From NCBI GenBank assembly GCA_022773965.1, contig JALFNQ010000223.1, positions 1 to 43,138 on the forward strand: a stretch of DNA of 43,138 nucleotides, given 5' to 3'. The notes beneath the pieces are model-generated. The model made no database searches, had not been told where the DNA came from, and worked only from the letters and a program-made list of their open reading frames with translations. Each line of letters starts with the position of its first letter. Within the stretch, counting starts at the first letter, position 1. Shown here piece after piece: positions 32,875 to 41,853 of the stretch. The position numbers and the translations under genes are program-made. This stretch comes from Lachnospiraceae bacterium (GTDB lineage Bacteria; Bacillota; Clostridia; Lachnospirales; Lachnospiraceae).

Positions 32875-35800
32875 ATGAAGAAACAAATCAGAATCCTGTT
32901 AAAAAAATTTGTTTGTGTGATGCTGTGCAGTGGAATTTTTGTGGGAAATCTGCCTGCTTTGTTGTATGAGGTTCGGGCAGAAGAACCAATAGATACTGTC
33001 AGTATCAACAATGCCATCATCAATGGAAGCTTTGAAACTCCGGTACTAAGCGATTCGAGTACTTATAGTATGTATGATATGTCACAGGTACCGGGGTGGA
33101 GTACAACGGCAACTGATCAGAAAATCGAATTCTATAAGGCGAACCGTATATACCTGGCAGGTAAATTAGAATTAAAACCCGATGAGGGGAATCAGGGCGC
33201 TGAGTTAAATGCAAATCAGGAAAGCACGCTGTACCAGAACCTACTCACACAGGGGGATTCCATTTATGAGTGGGGGCTTTCACACAGAGGCCGGCAAGGC
33301 TTAGATACCATGGCTCTTATTATCGGACCACAGCAGCAATACGATGCGGTAAAGCCTACCAGGACAGGCAGAGACCAGTTCATGCAGATGGTAGACTGGG
33401 TAAAGGCAAATGCTTCTTCATTACCGGATGCTTATCAGGCGAATATGGAGGGGGTCGGTCAGAAGATTACGGTATATTCCAGACCCTTTGACCAAAAGGG
33501 AACCTTCCAGGGGGGAACGTCAGATAATTTCAGCCTCAGACAAAGTGATATTTATTCACAGGAGTGGAATGTATGGATCATTGCGTCAAATTATGGTGCA
33601 TGGCATAAGTGTGGATATAATTATTACAGCCAGAATGCGGATGAGCCTAAAACCTTTGGAGCGAATGAACTGGATTACAGATACAGCGTTCCGAAAAAAC
33701 AGACCCGGACAACCGTTGCATTTGTATCCGTAAGCCGGCTTGGGACAGCAAGTGATTCCATCGGAAACCTGCTGGATAATATTCAGCTTAGGCTTTTTCA
33801 GCCGGTTACAGCAAGGGCTACGGTTGGTGGAACAGCTGACGTCATGATTCCACATGATAATGATGAGACGGCGGGAACGACCACATATCAAGTGACACAG
33901 CAACAACCGGTATCGACGACTTCAGTTAATGATGTATATCTTACATTGCAGGCCGCTGCCAAGGACGGTTATGAGTTTTTAGGCGCATACATGAACGATG
34001 TATTTTATGGAAAGGAGAAGTTTACCCAACAGGCTTCCAATAAATATTCCTATCAATATCATCTCACCGGACCTACTGCCATCCGATTTGTTTTTACGAA
34101 AAAATCTACGGTTGCTTATGAGACCAATGGCGGAAGCTGGGGAGAGGGTGAGAATGATGCGTCTTTTACCACCAGTGACAGCCAATTTACGGTAGATGAG
34201 GGGAGTAAGACATATACAAGGGACGAAAAGCTTCCTGCCTATGCGAATGCAGACTTTTCGGGCTGGTGGCTGGTGTCTTATACGGCGGAAAAGCTGTTGG
34301 TGCCAAAAAAACATACGATCATATACAAAGCGCCACTGGAGGGAGAGGATACGCAGGGAACCTTCACGGTTACATATGACGATCGCGAGGAAAACACGAA
34401 GTCCGTCGAAGTCAAAGATACAGCAGGACTTAAATTTATCGCACAGTGGACATACAGGCAAAGCATTATTCCTGAAACACTGGAGCAGGGAAGCTATGTG
34501 CAGAGTATAACCGGTGGAAGCGTAGAGTTTATCACACCGGAGCAGAATTCTGCCGGAGTTCCGCCGATTGGTGGAAAAATTGGGGCATATGTTTACAGTG
34601 CACAGAATAATGAAACGGTCAGTGTGAATGCAAAGCCGGCTGCCGGGTACTATTTTGAAGGCTGGTATGAAGGAGGACAGTTATATAGTACGTCCCAGCA
34701 GATTTCCTATTCTGTGGGGACAGCGGGAAAAGAGCTGACGGCACGCTTTCGGGAGAGCCCGTACTATAGGATTATCCATTACAGGTTGGATTCCTCTGGC
34801 GCAGTTGTCGCATCTGAAGGGGCTTTGATCCAGGGCGGTGTAGAAGATCCGGTTGCGGCGGTAGCGAAGACCTATGAGGGCTATACTTATCAGAAAGGCT
34901 ATGATCAAAACGGCAATCAGGAAGTACTGAGTGGAACCTTGACGGAAAAATGCACAGAGAGTCAGCCACTGCAGTTGAAGCTTTATTATACAGCTGATCA
35001 GGACAGCTTAAAATATGATGCGAATTTTACAGGTGCCGATCGGACAATGGAACCAACTATAGGGCATACCTTTGAAGACGTAACAGTTTCGGCTAATTCT
35101 TTTGTCAGAGACGGATATACATTCACCGGCTGGAATACCGCAAAGGATGGGCGGGGAACCAGTTATTTACCGAATGCTGCATATAAACTGACGGCAAAAG
35201 ATGATGTGCTCTATGCACAGTGGGCAGCCGGGAAATATAAGCTGAACTTTGATGCAAATTTACCGGGACAGACGGTAAGCATTGGGGATGGACAGACGGA
35301 TCCGGTCAGCAGTAAAGATATTGAGTACATGAGTGCCTATGGAACACTTCCTGCGGCAGCAGTGCAGGAGGATGATACTTACCGTTTTACCGGGTGGTAC
35401 ACACAGGCAGTCGGTGGAACACAGGTGACAGCGGAGACATTGCATACACAGAGGGACGACGTAACTGTGTATGCCCACTGGGAATATAATTTTACCTTAA
35501 GCGGTACAATTAAAGTGGATCATGGCACGCAGCATGATGTTACCCAGTTGGATGACGTGACAGTGCAGGTTTATCGCAGTCCTGCCGATAAGGAGGAGTA
35601 TGTACATGTAGATTCGTTGGACAAGAAAGTAGTTCTTGCCAGTCAGCCGGAGAACAGCACCGTTTCGGAGGGTAATTATGTAATTTCACTTACTGGCAGC
35701 TCTGATTATGTGTATATGGTAATGTGTGCTGTTCCAAATTACAAAATGACGGCACCTGCAACAGAGGCTCTTGCAGGATATAAAGGTCTGAAAACTACTA

Positions 35801-36900
35801 CAGATCGTCTTGGTTTTTCTTTTGCGCATGATCCGAAAACATTTGTTCAGCTTGTTTATGATAAGAACGCAGAGGATGCCGTAGGAAGTATGTATGACGA
35901 GTCGACAGAGGCAGGTGCCACCATAAAGACAGCAGTAAACCGGTTTGAAAGGCCAGGATATACATTCTCAGGCTGGAATACGTCAGCAGATGGTACGGGG
36001 ACAACCTATGCAGAAAATTCGGATTATGTGATACAGATCAATTCTGAGAAAAAGAATGTTTTGTATGCACAGTGGAAGAAAGTATCGGGTGAGCCGGAGC
36101 CACCAGTCGAGCCGGAGCCACCAGCCGGGCCGGAAACACCAGTAGAGCCGGAGACACCGACAGAGCCTGGAACGCCAGTCGAGCCGGAAACACCGGCAGA
36201 GCCGGAGACACCCTCCGGGCCGGAAACACCAGTAGAGCCGGAGACACCGACAGAGCCTGGAACGCCAGTCGAGCCGGAAACGCCAGTTGAGCCTGGAACG
36301 CCAGTCGAGCCGGAGACACCGGCAGAGCCGGAGACACCCTCCGGGCCGGAAACACCAGTCGAGCCGGAGACACCGGCAGAGCCGGGAACGCCAGTCGAGC
36401 CGGAAACGCCAGTTGAGCCTGGAACGCCAGTCGAGCCGGAAACACCGGCAGAGCCGGAGACACCCTCCGGGCCGGAAACACCAGTCGAGCCGGAGACACC
36501 GGCAGAACCTGGAACGCCAGTCGAGCCGGAAACACCGGCAGAGCCGGGAACGCCAGCCGAGCCGGAAACACCGACAGAGCCGGGAACACCGACAGAGCCG
36601 GAAACGCCAGCCGAGCCGGAAACACCAGTCGAGCCGGAGACACCTTCCGAGTCGGAAACACCTGACTCACCAGTAATACCAGAAGAACCGAAAAACTCCG
36701 ACCGCTCCGATTCACGAAAGGATCATCCGACTGCAAGCTATGACACAGAACAGCCAGATGGTGTCGATAAAAAATTGACAGCACCACAGACTGGGGATGA
36801 TAGTCAAATGGGGCTGTGGACGATACTGTTATTTGTATCGGCTCTTGCACTTGCAGTAATTGAACTGGTCAGAAGAAAGATTCTGTTAAAAGATAAGTAA
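32875..36900 (+). CDS. Large cell-wall-anchored surface protein with repeat stalk and APQTG sorting signal
   Basis: A 1341-residue exported protein. A signal peptide (about 1-35, cut after VRA) is followed by a galactose-binding-like module ([10 protein letters not shown] ... VPGWSTT). A middle region contains several InlB-type B repeats (Listeria-Bacteroides repeat family): [13 protein letters not shown] near 593, [19 protein letters not shown] near 745, [16 protein letters not shown] near 836 and [19 protein letters not shown] near 1026. A stalk of 31 hexapeptides (PETPVE type, about 1074-1259) follows. The C-terminus is a sortase signal: APQTGD (1303-1308), a hydrophobic segment and the basic tail [12 protein letters not shown]32875 is preferred (GAGGG 6 nt upstream) over ATG32860. 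It is probably the substrate of the sortase encoded next and may be an adhesin. Confidence 0.88.
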   Translation: MKKQIRILLKKFVCVMLCSGIFVGNLPALLYEVRAEEPIDTVSINNAIINGSFETPVLSDSSTYSMYDMSQVPGWSTTATDQKIEFYKANRIYLAGKLELKPDEGNQGAELNANQESTLYQNLLTQGDSIYEWGLSHRGRQGLDTMALIIGPQQQYDAVKPTRTGRDQFMQMVDWVKANASSLPDAYQANMEGVGQKITVYSRPFDQKGTFQGGTSDNFSLRQSDIYSQEWNVWIIASNYGAWHKCGYNYYSQNADEPKTFGANELDYRYSVPKKQTRTTVAFVSVSRLGTASDSIGNLLDNIQLRLFQPVTARATVGGTADVMIPHDNDETAGTTTYQVTQQQPVSTTSVNDVYLTLQAAAKDGYEFLGAYMNDVFYGKEKFTQQASNKYSYQYHLTGPTAIRFVFTKKSTVAYETNGGSWGEGENDASFTTSDSQFTVDEGSKTYTRDEKLPAYANADFSGWWLVSYTAEKLLVPKKHTIIYKAPLEGEDTQGTFTVTYDDREENTKSVEVKDTAGLKFIAQWTYRQSIIPETLEQGSYVQSITGGSVEFITPEQNSAGVPPIGGKIGAYVYSAQNNETVSVNAKPAAGYYFEGWYEGGQLYSTSQQISYSVGTAGKELTARFRESPYYRIIHYRLDSSGAVVASEGALIQGGVEDPVAAVAKTYEGYTYQKGYDQNGNQEVLSGTLTEKCTESQPLQLKLYYTADQDSLKYDANFTGADRTMEPTIGHTFEDVTVSANSFVRDGYTFTGWNTAKDGRGTSYLPNAAYKLTAKDDVLYAQWAAGKYKLNFDANLPGQTVSIGDGQTDPVSSKDIEYMSAYGTLPAAAVQEDDTYRFTGWYTQAVGGTQVTAETLHTQRDDVTVYAHWEYNFTLSGTIKVDHGTQHDVTQLDDVTVQVYRSPADKEEYVHVDSLDKKVVLASQPENSTVSEGNYVISLTGSSDYVYMVMCAVPNYKMTAPATEALAGYKGLKTTTDRLGFSFAHDPKTFVQLVYDKNAEDAVGSMYDESTEAGATIKTAVNRFERPGYTFSGWNTSADGTGTTYAENSDYVIQINSEKKNVLYAQWKKVSGEPEPPVEPEPPAGPETPVEPETPTEPGTPVEPETPAEPETPSGPETPVEPETPTEPGTPVEPETPVEPGTPVEPETPAEPETPSGPETPVEPETPAEPGTPVEPETPVEPGTPVEPETPAEPETPSGPETPVEPETPAEPGTPVEPETPAEPGTPAEPETPTEPGTPTEPETPAEPETPVEPETPSESETPDSPVIPEEPKNSDRSDSRKDHPTASYDTEQPDGVDKKLTAPQTGDDSQMGLWTILLFVSALALAVIELVRRKILLKDK
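36094..36651 (+). repeat. 31 tandem 18-bp units inside the surface protein gene
   Basis: The DNA encodes 31 consecutive hexapeptides of the form P-E/G/P-T/P-P-x-E/G. A higher-order period of 126 bp (seven units) is clear: the segment coding [12 protein letters not shown] occurs near 36181, 36307 and 36433, exactly 126 bp apart. This points to recent unequal recombination or slippage. The length of the stalk is probably variable between strains. Confidence 0.92.
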
Positions 36901-36916
36901 AAATAAGGGTACTACG

Positions 36917-36955
36917 AATGCAGGAGCAGGGAAATATGATCTTTGCTCCTGCATT
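36917..36955 (+). terminator. Hairpin after the surface protein gene
   Basis: A perfect 12-bp stem aatgcaggagca / tgctcctgcatt (36917-36928, 36944-36955) with a 15-nt loop; only a short T stretch follows, so read-through into the sortase gene is possible. Confidence 0.65.
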
Positions 36956-37058
36956 TACGTTATTACTTCGGTTCTGTACTCCGCGGAGATGAAGCATATA
37001 CTTTCGTAAAAGTGTGGCAATAAAGGGGCAGTCAGATTATAAAGAGGAAGATAAACGG

Positions 37059-37934
37059 ATGGAATGCAAAGATAAGAAAAACAGAAAAGCTGTGCAGAAC
37101 AGAATAATGATAGGCATTGAAATCATTTTATTTCTTGTCATGCTCGTGCTGATATGGAAAATAGGAAATTATCTGATTGATGATATCAAAAGCAGGAACT
37201 ATACAAGGAATCTGGAACAGGCGGTTATGATTGCAGAAGAGAAAACAGAGAGTGAGGGAACATCCAGGGAACAGGAAGCGAAGGAAGCCGAAGAGCAGGA
37301 ATTAGAAGAAGCCGGGGAACAGGAAGTGGAAATTCCGGCGGCTATAGATTTTGACAGTCTCCATGAGATTAGTCAGGATGCCGTAGCATGGCTGTATTGT
37401 CCGGATACAGAAATAAATGATGCGATAGCGCAGGCAGATGACAATAATTATTATCTGAAGAGACTGCTAAATGGAACCCATGCCAATTGTGGGACGCTTT
37501 TTGTGGATTATCGGAACAGCCCGGATTTTTCAGACGAAATCACGCTGATCTATGGGCATAATATGAAAAACGGTTCCATGTTTGCTTCCCTGATGGATTA
37601 CCAGAATCCGGGCTATTATGAGGAGCATCCGGTGATGTATTTATTTACACCGGAAAAGAGGTATCAGTTGGAACTGATTGCCGGATATACTACGGATACC
37701 AATGATATTTTGTATGAGGTTCCTGCTACAGTGGCAGACAGGGAGTCTGTCTTGTCACACGCAGAGAAGGTATCATCTTTTATTTCGGGCGTCACAGCTG
37801 CCCCGGAGGACAGACTGGTCATTTTATCTACATGCTCTTATGCATATGATGATGCGCGGTATGTCGTGATTGGCAGGTTGATTGAGGAATCCGTCACGAT
37901 GGATAAGGAAAATTACCCGGATGATGGACAATGA
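37059..37934 (+). CDS. srtB: Class B sortase
   Basis: A 291-residue transpeptidase that cuts a sorting signal and joins the protein to the peptidoglycan. An N-terminal transmembrane helix (about 15-40) is followed by a Glu-rich linker and the catalytic domain. H167 is in LIYGHNMKNGSMF, C259 in LSTCSYAYDD and R267 in DARYVVIGRL, the full catalytic triad. The pattern WLYCPDTEINDAIAQADDNNYYL is typical for class B. ATG37059 is chosen because AGAGGAAG lies upstream; GTG37014 in the same frame has none. Clostridial class B sortases such as C. difficile SrtB accept (S/P)PxTG, close to APQTG of the preceding gene product. Confidence 0.92.
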   Translation: MECKDKKNRKAVQNRIMIGIEIILFLVMLVLIWKIGNYLIDDIKSRNYTRNLEQAVMIAEEKTESEGTSREQEAKEAEEQELEEAGEQEVEIPAAIDFDSLHEISQDAVAWLYCPDTEINDAIAQADDNNYYLKRLLNGTHANCGTLFVDYRNSPDFSDEITLIYGHNMKNGSMFASLMDYQNPGYYEEHPVMYLFTPEKRYQLELIAGYTTDTNDILYEVPATVADRESVLSHAEKVSSFISGVTAAPEDRLVILSTCSYAYDDARYVVIGRLIEESVTMDKENYPDDGQ

Positions 37935-37969
37935 CTTGACCGTCATAAGCCATCATCGTCTGGGTAATT
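37911..37969. terminator. Bidirectional hairpin between srtB and the HTH gene
   Basis: aattaccc and gatgatgg (37911-37927) pair with ccatcatc and gggtaatt (37950-37969), with a short bulge and an inner atgac/gtcat stem. The sortase stop codon lies in the loop, so the last codons of srtB are part of the structure. It separates two convergent genes. Confidence 0.7.
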
Positions 37970-37977
37970 GCTTCCGG

Positions 37978-39711
37978 CTATTCTGTTACCGGAGCAACAA
38001 AGTTTTCAATCGCCTGCACCATCTTTGGATGTCGGATGACAAAATGGATGACCGGAGTGCGGGATTTGGATATCCGCACAAGCTTTCCCTCTATGATGCG
38101 GATCTGGATGTTGCGGAAGGTCTGCTGGACCAGTGTATGGAGCCTGTAGCGGGGATGTATCATGGCGAAATCCTTCGTCAACCGGATATGAGCCAGATAT
38201 TCCTCGTAAGTATAGGGGATATCTGTTTCATAAAAGGCATCCTCGAAGGATAGCTGCGCCGGGTGCGTGAGAAATTCCTCCTCGGAAATGACAGCAAATT
38301 CGTCACAGATGTCTGCATGCTCCAGTGTCTTTTCCATAAGCTCCCGCTGTTTTTTTGCATGGTGCAACAGTTTTTTCAGATCCTCCCCAGAAAGAGCAGC
38401 GCGGTTTAGGATCTGCGCCAAAAGCTCCGGAGTCATGGTGTAAATGGGTGGTGCGGACAGAATATTGTGACGGTTTCCTTCTTCGTGTGTCTCCACTTGC
38501 TGATAAGCTTCAAATCGTGTTTCTGACTCTGCGCGGAAGATTTCCATGAGCAGCTGTGCCTTTGCCAGAAGGTCAGCGGCTTTTTGTTTGTAGTAGGCGA
38601 CCTCCTCACGGTTGTTGGTAAGATAATATTTGCCGCGGTCATGGTGGCCGTTTATACATTCACCGGTCAGTGCCACCGTACCGGATACATAGTTGAAATG
38701 ATGGTAGATCTGCGTGGACACATTCGGCAGATGGTAAGGCGATACCTGGCCGGTCATGTAGATGGGAATCCAGCTCTCCAGACCCAGCATCATCTCATGG
38801 AATGGGCGGTCAATATGGTGGATGATATTCAAATGGAGTCCCTTTTTTAAAGACATAGCAATGGCAAACATCCATTTGCGGTTAAAATCCATGTCTTTTG
38901 CCATGTCGGACATGGGCATATCGCTGCACATAAAAATGGGTTCCATGGACTTGGATAAAACGGTATGTTTGAAAAAATCCAGCTCCCCTTTGCGCATTTC
39001 TTTAATCCCGTAGTAGGAGCGGGGCGAATAGATCTGAAAAGGCACGGTCGGGATTTTCAGCTCATCAAAATGGATCGCGCGGATGTATTCATCCAGATTG
39101 AAGGAATCCAGATTATTCAGGAATTGTTCCATATCACTGGCAGTGTGTGTGGCAGCACCGTTATGCAGCCAGTTTTGCAGCAGATCCATATAGCTGGTGT
39201 CTGTCTGTAACTGCTCGATCGTACATCCGGTCAAGGAAGCCACAAGCTCCTTGTCAGCAGGCGTATTGTGGCGGGATACGATGTACCGGCACACATTGCT
39301 GCAAAAGACATTCAGATCACTGGGGCGTCTCTGACCGGAGCGGACGCGGTACAGATAGGAGACATCAAAGCTCGATGCTTTTGCTAAAGCCTTCATGTTA
39401 ATATTCAGTGTAGAGATCAGACGGTCAAAATTTGTGATGAAATTGTCATAAGTATTGTTTTTCAGGTTCAGTGAAGCATCCAGTTCTGCGCGCAGCTTTT
39501 CGGCAGACATGCCAGCAATGTCCTTTTCTTCCGCCAGCTTTGTAAACCCGGTGATCAGTTTTTCCAATTGCTCACTGTCTGCGGCAGGTTCCCGTTCTCC
39601 CGTGCGATAGCGGCTGATCACAGCAGCCGATAGCCCGCATGTATCTGCCAGCTCTTTTGCAGAGCAGCCGAGTATTTCGATGTATTGATTGATATAGTCT
39701 TTGAATTTCAT
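37978..39711 (-). CDS. Large protein with two XRE-type helix-turn-helix regions
   Basis: A 577-residue protein. The N-terminus has a clear Cro/C1-type helix-turn-helix (about 8-45: GCSAKELADTCGLSAAVISRYRTGEREP). A second similar region lies at about 92-130 (LNINMKALAKASSFDVSYLYRVRSGQRRP). The remaining 440 residues match no family I know. Distinctive stretches are FAIAMSLKKGLHLNIIHHID, FHEMMLGLESWIPIYMTGQ and YYLTNNREEVAYYKQKA, and there are several His/Met/Tyr-rich segments. There is no transmembrane segment, so it is likely a cytoplasmic DNA-binding sensor with an uncharacterised ligand domain. It is convergent with the sortase gene. No clear promoter was found in the region before it. Confidence 0.75.
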   Translation of the reverse strand: MKFKDYINQYIEILGCSAKELADTCGLSAAVISRYRTGEREPAADSEQLEKLITGFTKLAEEKDIAGMSAEKLRAELDASLNLKNNTYDNFITNFDRLISTLNINMKALAKASSFDVSYLYRVRSGQRRPSDLNVFCSNVCRYIVSRHNTPADKELVASLTGCTIEQLQTDTSYMDLLQNWLHNGAATHTASDMEQFLNNLDSFNLDEYIRAIHFDELKIPTVPFQIYSPRSYYGIKEMRKGELDFFKHTVLSKSMEPIFMCSDMPMSDMAKDMDFNRKWMFAIAMSLKKGLHLNIIHHIDRPFHEMMLGLESWIPIYMTGQVSPYHLPNVSTQIYHHFNYVSGTVALTGECINGHHDRGKYYLTNNREEVAYYKQKAADLLAKAQLLMEIFRAESETRFEAYQQVETHEEGNRHNILSAPPIYTMTPELLAQILNRAALSGEDLKKLLHHAKKQRELMEKTLEHADICDEFAVISEEEFLTHPAQLSFEDAFYETDIPYTYEEYLAHIRLTKDFAMIHPRYRLHTLVQQTFRNIQIRIIEGKLVRISKSRTPVIHFVIRHPKMVQAIENFVAPVTE

Positions 39712-39911
39712 TCCAATTGTCCCTGTCTCATAGATCTGCTTGTTTTCCTTCCAGAAAGCCTCAATAGGGGCATGTAATCATTTACAAATCCACTCATCGA
39801 AGACGATTTTATGGATAATTGAATTGCAACTGTGAAGGTGCGGAGCAGCTACGATTATTATATAATAGGATTCATAAAACGAAAAGAAAAACTTGCGTTA
39901 CTGATCAAACA

Positions 39912-39936
39912 GTAGCCAGCATTTAATGCGGGCTAC
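39912..39936. repeat. Inverted repeat
   Basis: gtagcc-a-gcatt-t-aatgc-g-ggctac is a hairpin of two stem parts (6 and 5 bp) separated by an A/G mismatch. Confidence 0.75.
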
Positions 39937-39960
39937 GTGCCATAAATGTACATGAGCCAT

Positions 39961-39998
39961 GAATTTGGCGATTTTGCATGCGAAGCATCGCCAAATTC
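39961..39998. repeat. Inverted repeat
   Basis: gaatttggcgat (39961-39972) and atcgccaaattc (39987-39998) form a perfect 12-bp stem with a 14-nt centre. It abuts the next palindrome directly. Confidence 0.85.
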
Positions 39999-40040
39999 GT
40001 TGCAATTTACAGGTCAGCTGGCTGACGTGTGAATTGTAAC
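39999..40040. repeat. Palindromic intergenic repeat, copy 2
   Basis: The arms gttgcaatttac and gtgaattgtaac flank the centre gtcagc-tg-gctgac. The core and right arm are identical over 25 nt to copy 1 at 24565-24614. The two arm differences from perfect pairing are G-T type, so an RNA hairpin would still form (G-U pairs). Confidence 0.85.
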
Positions 40041-40163
40041 AAAATTGCCAAAAAAGTCCAATGCCTCCTTTGGTAATTTTAGGGAAAAGAGCGGAATATA
40101 TGATAAAATTTTATATCATATCGTGCGTGCGCACAAATAATTATGTATGAGGAGGACGTGTCA

Positions 40164-40907
40164 ATGACGAAAACAATGAAGAAGAAATTAGGAAGCATGT
40201 TACTGGTATTATGTATCTGTTTTGTGAGCCTGCTTGCTCCGTTATCTGTGCTTGCCGAAACGGAAGAGTCAACGCTTCTGACCATCCGTATCGGTGGAAA
40301 AACCTACGAAAACGTGACAAACGGCTCAGAAATCGTCGGAGATTTTGACCTGAATGATCTGGATTTTCAGGTCGTATCTGTGAACGGAAACAAGTTGGAG
40401 AATGTGGGCAGCAAGTCAACGGCGAAGGACAGCCAGGGAAGAAATCCTTTGGAGATCGCATCTGTACCGGGTGACGGACGGGTAGGAGTTACCCTGATCT
40501 ATCATGCGCAGGATGATCCGGTAGCGGCGAATCAGGCTTATGGTTTCTCTGTAGCAGGAATCACATTCTCAAATTCTGAGGGAAATACGGTTCAGATACC
40601 CACGGTCGGCAAGGTGAGCGGTGTGAAGGTAACTGCACAGTCGAAGGCATTGAAGCTCACATGGAAAAAGGCTTCTGTCAGCGGCTATGAGATCTGCTAC
40701 AGTACCAGCAAGAGCTTTCCGAAATCAAAGACAGAGACCGTGAAAGTGTCAGGGAGCAAGGCCGGCTGCACCGTTAAAAAGCTGACCGGTGACAAGAAGT
40801 ACTATGTAAAGATCCGCACGTACAAAACATATACGGATGAACTTGGCCAAAAGGTAAAGGCTTACGGCAAGTGGAGCAGTGCGGTGAGCAAGACGACAAA
40901 GAAATAA
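40164..40907 (+). CDS. Secreted protein with fibronectin type III domain
   Basis: A 247-residue exported protein. Residues 1-32 form a signal peptide (MTKTMKKKLGSMLLVLC ... LSVLAE). A beta-rich region with TIRIGGKTYENVTNGSEIVG follows and is of unknown type. Residues about 155-247 form a fibronectin type III domain: GKVSGVKVTAQSKALKLTWK, YEICYSTSKSF, KKLTGDKKYYVKIRTYKTY and a closing GKWSSAVSKTTKK. There is no sortase signal or other anchor, so it is probably released or held by charge. ATG40164 has GAGGAGG 8 nt upstream and is preferred over ATG40143. A strong terminator follows. Confidence 0.82.
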   Translation: MTKTMKKKLGSMLLVLCICFVSLLAPLSVLAETEESTLLTIRIGGKTYENVTNGSEIVGDFDLNDLDFQVVSVNGNKLENVGSKSTAKDSQGRNPLEIASVPGDGRVGVTLIYHAQDDPVAANQAYGFSVAGITFSNSEGNTVQIPTVGKVSGVKVTAQSKALKLTWKKASVSGYEICYSTSKSFPKSKTETVKVSGSKAGCTVKKLTGDKKYYVKIRTYKTYTDELGQKVKAYGKWSSAVSKTTKK

Positions 40908-40924
40908 GTCCGGTGATACAAGAA

Positions 40925-40953
40925 GTGGGCTGCGTATGCGGCCCACGTTTTTT
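40925..40953 (+). terminator. Terminator after the FN3 gene
   Basis: gtgggc (40925-40930) and gcccac (40941-40946) form a GC-rich stem, followed by gttttttctcttt. Confidence 0.85.
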
Positions 40954-40990
40954 CTCTTTGATTGGATTTGTCAGATAAGTATGTAGATGC

Positions 40991-41482
40991 TTATATTTTG
41001 CGGAGCCCTTCCGGAATGGGGCGGTGCTTGGCAGCGTATTCTGTGACCGAAATTTTTATGACGCTCACAATGGAGACCATTTTTTCATCGAAGGTAAAGT
41101 CCTTGCCGGTCTGAACCTTCATCAGGTTGGAAAGTGCGTCTCCCTTTTCTTTCGGATCATCCAGGATCTCGGCAGTTCCCATTCCAAAAACGGTGGAGTA
41201 GGCAAGCCCGTACTGGCATGCCACCTTGCCTTCAAAGGGCTCCAGATCACATTCCATCTCAAAGCTGACCATTGGGTTTGCATGGATCACATCCAGCTTG
41301 TGCCCCTCTGTGGCGCTGTGCACATATAAGGTCAGCGCACCGTTTTCCATTGAATAGCCATAGTTCATGGGGATCAGATAGGGCTTTCCCTGATCGATGA
41401 ACGCGAGATGGACAATTTTGCAGGTGTCTAAAATTTGTGTGATCTGATCTGAATCGGTGATTTCATGTTCTCTTCTTGTCAT
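40991..41482 (-). CDS. NimA/PNPOx-like flavin-binding protein
   Basis: A 163-residue protein of the pyridoxamine 5'-phosphate oxidase-like split-barrel family (NimA type), which binds FMN or a related cofactor. Typical features are the start MTRREHEITDSDQITQILDTC, VHLAFIDQGKPYLIPMNYGY, TLYVHSATEGHKLDVI, PMVSFEME and a C-terminal SVIKISVTEYAAKHRP. Members reduce nitro compounds or have unknown substrates, so drug resistance should not be assumed. The start has AAAGGAGG close upstream. It is convergent with the FN3 gene. Confidence 0.88.
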   Translation of the reverse strand: MTRREHEITDSDQITQILDTCKIVHLAFIDQGKPYLIPMNYGYSMENGALTLYVHSATEGHKLDVIHANPMVSFEMECDLEPFEGKVACQYGLAYSTVFGMGTAEILDDPKEKGDALSNLMKVQTGKDFTFDEKMVSIVSVIKISVTEYAAKHRPIPEGLRKI

Positions 41483-41853
41483 ATGTAGAGCCTCCTTTGG
41501 TGCCCATGATTTTATTTTCTTTTAGTGTATCATAAAATGAATAAAAGAGAACTGGTATGATTACGTTTACACAGCAATTTTTTTCTGCTAAAATTGGTAT
41601 CAGATTGGAGGGAAACGACAAGTAAATGCCTATTTTATAGTCATTGGCAGACTATTCGTCAAGCAGCTGGAATATTCCGTAGATGCAATATCGCAGATGC
41701 GATACACGAATGATGTTTTTGAATTGTCTAAAGCATTTGATAATGTGCAAAGCTGTGACAAAGACTGTAATATCATTGCTTGTGAGCAAAATTTATGATT
41801 CATGATAACAGAAGGTTCGCAGAACGCGCTTTCTATATATGAGAGGTAGAAGT
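41483..41853. other. 371-bp region with a possible gene remnant
   Basis: No complete gene. A reading frame without a good start runs on the plus strand from about 41591 to its TGA at 41800 and encodes a plausible helical peptide (LFVKQLEYSVDAISQMRYTN, then VFELSKAFDNVQSCDKDCN). It follows a TTGGAGGG ribosome-binding-like site. I do not recognise it. It could be the decayed end of a lost gene or noise. The last part holds GAGAGG, the binding site of the patatin gene. Confidence 0.4.

Larger units (their letters stand above)
39712..40163. other. 452-bp intergenic region rich in palindromes
   Basis: No gene is visible here. From left to right: AT-rich sequence with ttatataataggat near 39860, then three back-to-back hairpins (39912-39936, 39961-39998, 39999-40040, listed separately), and the upstream region of the FN3 gene. 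The latter holds a near-palindrome atgataaaattttatatcat (40097-40116) and gtgcg-tg-cgcac, which could be an operator for an unknown regulator. Confidence 0.7.

Noticed and set aside
36094-36651. Regular repeats that might suggest a CRISPR array
   Set aside because: The units are contiguous 18-bp coding repeats without unique spacers and lie in frame in a surface protein gene.
36038-36850. A 270-codon open frame on the minus strand opposite the surface protein repeat
   Set aside because: It is an artefact of the periodic Pro/Glu/Thr codons of the plus-strand stalk. It has no ribosome binding site, and the plus-strand protein has a signal peptide, B repeats and a sorting signal.
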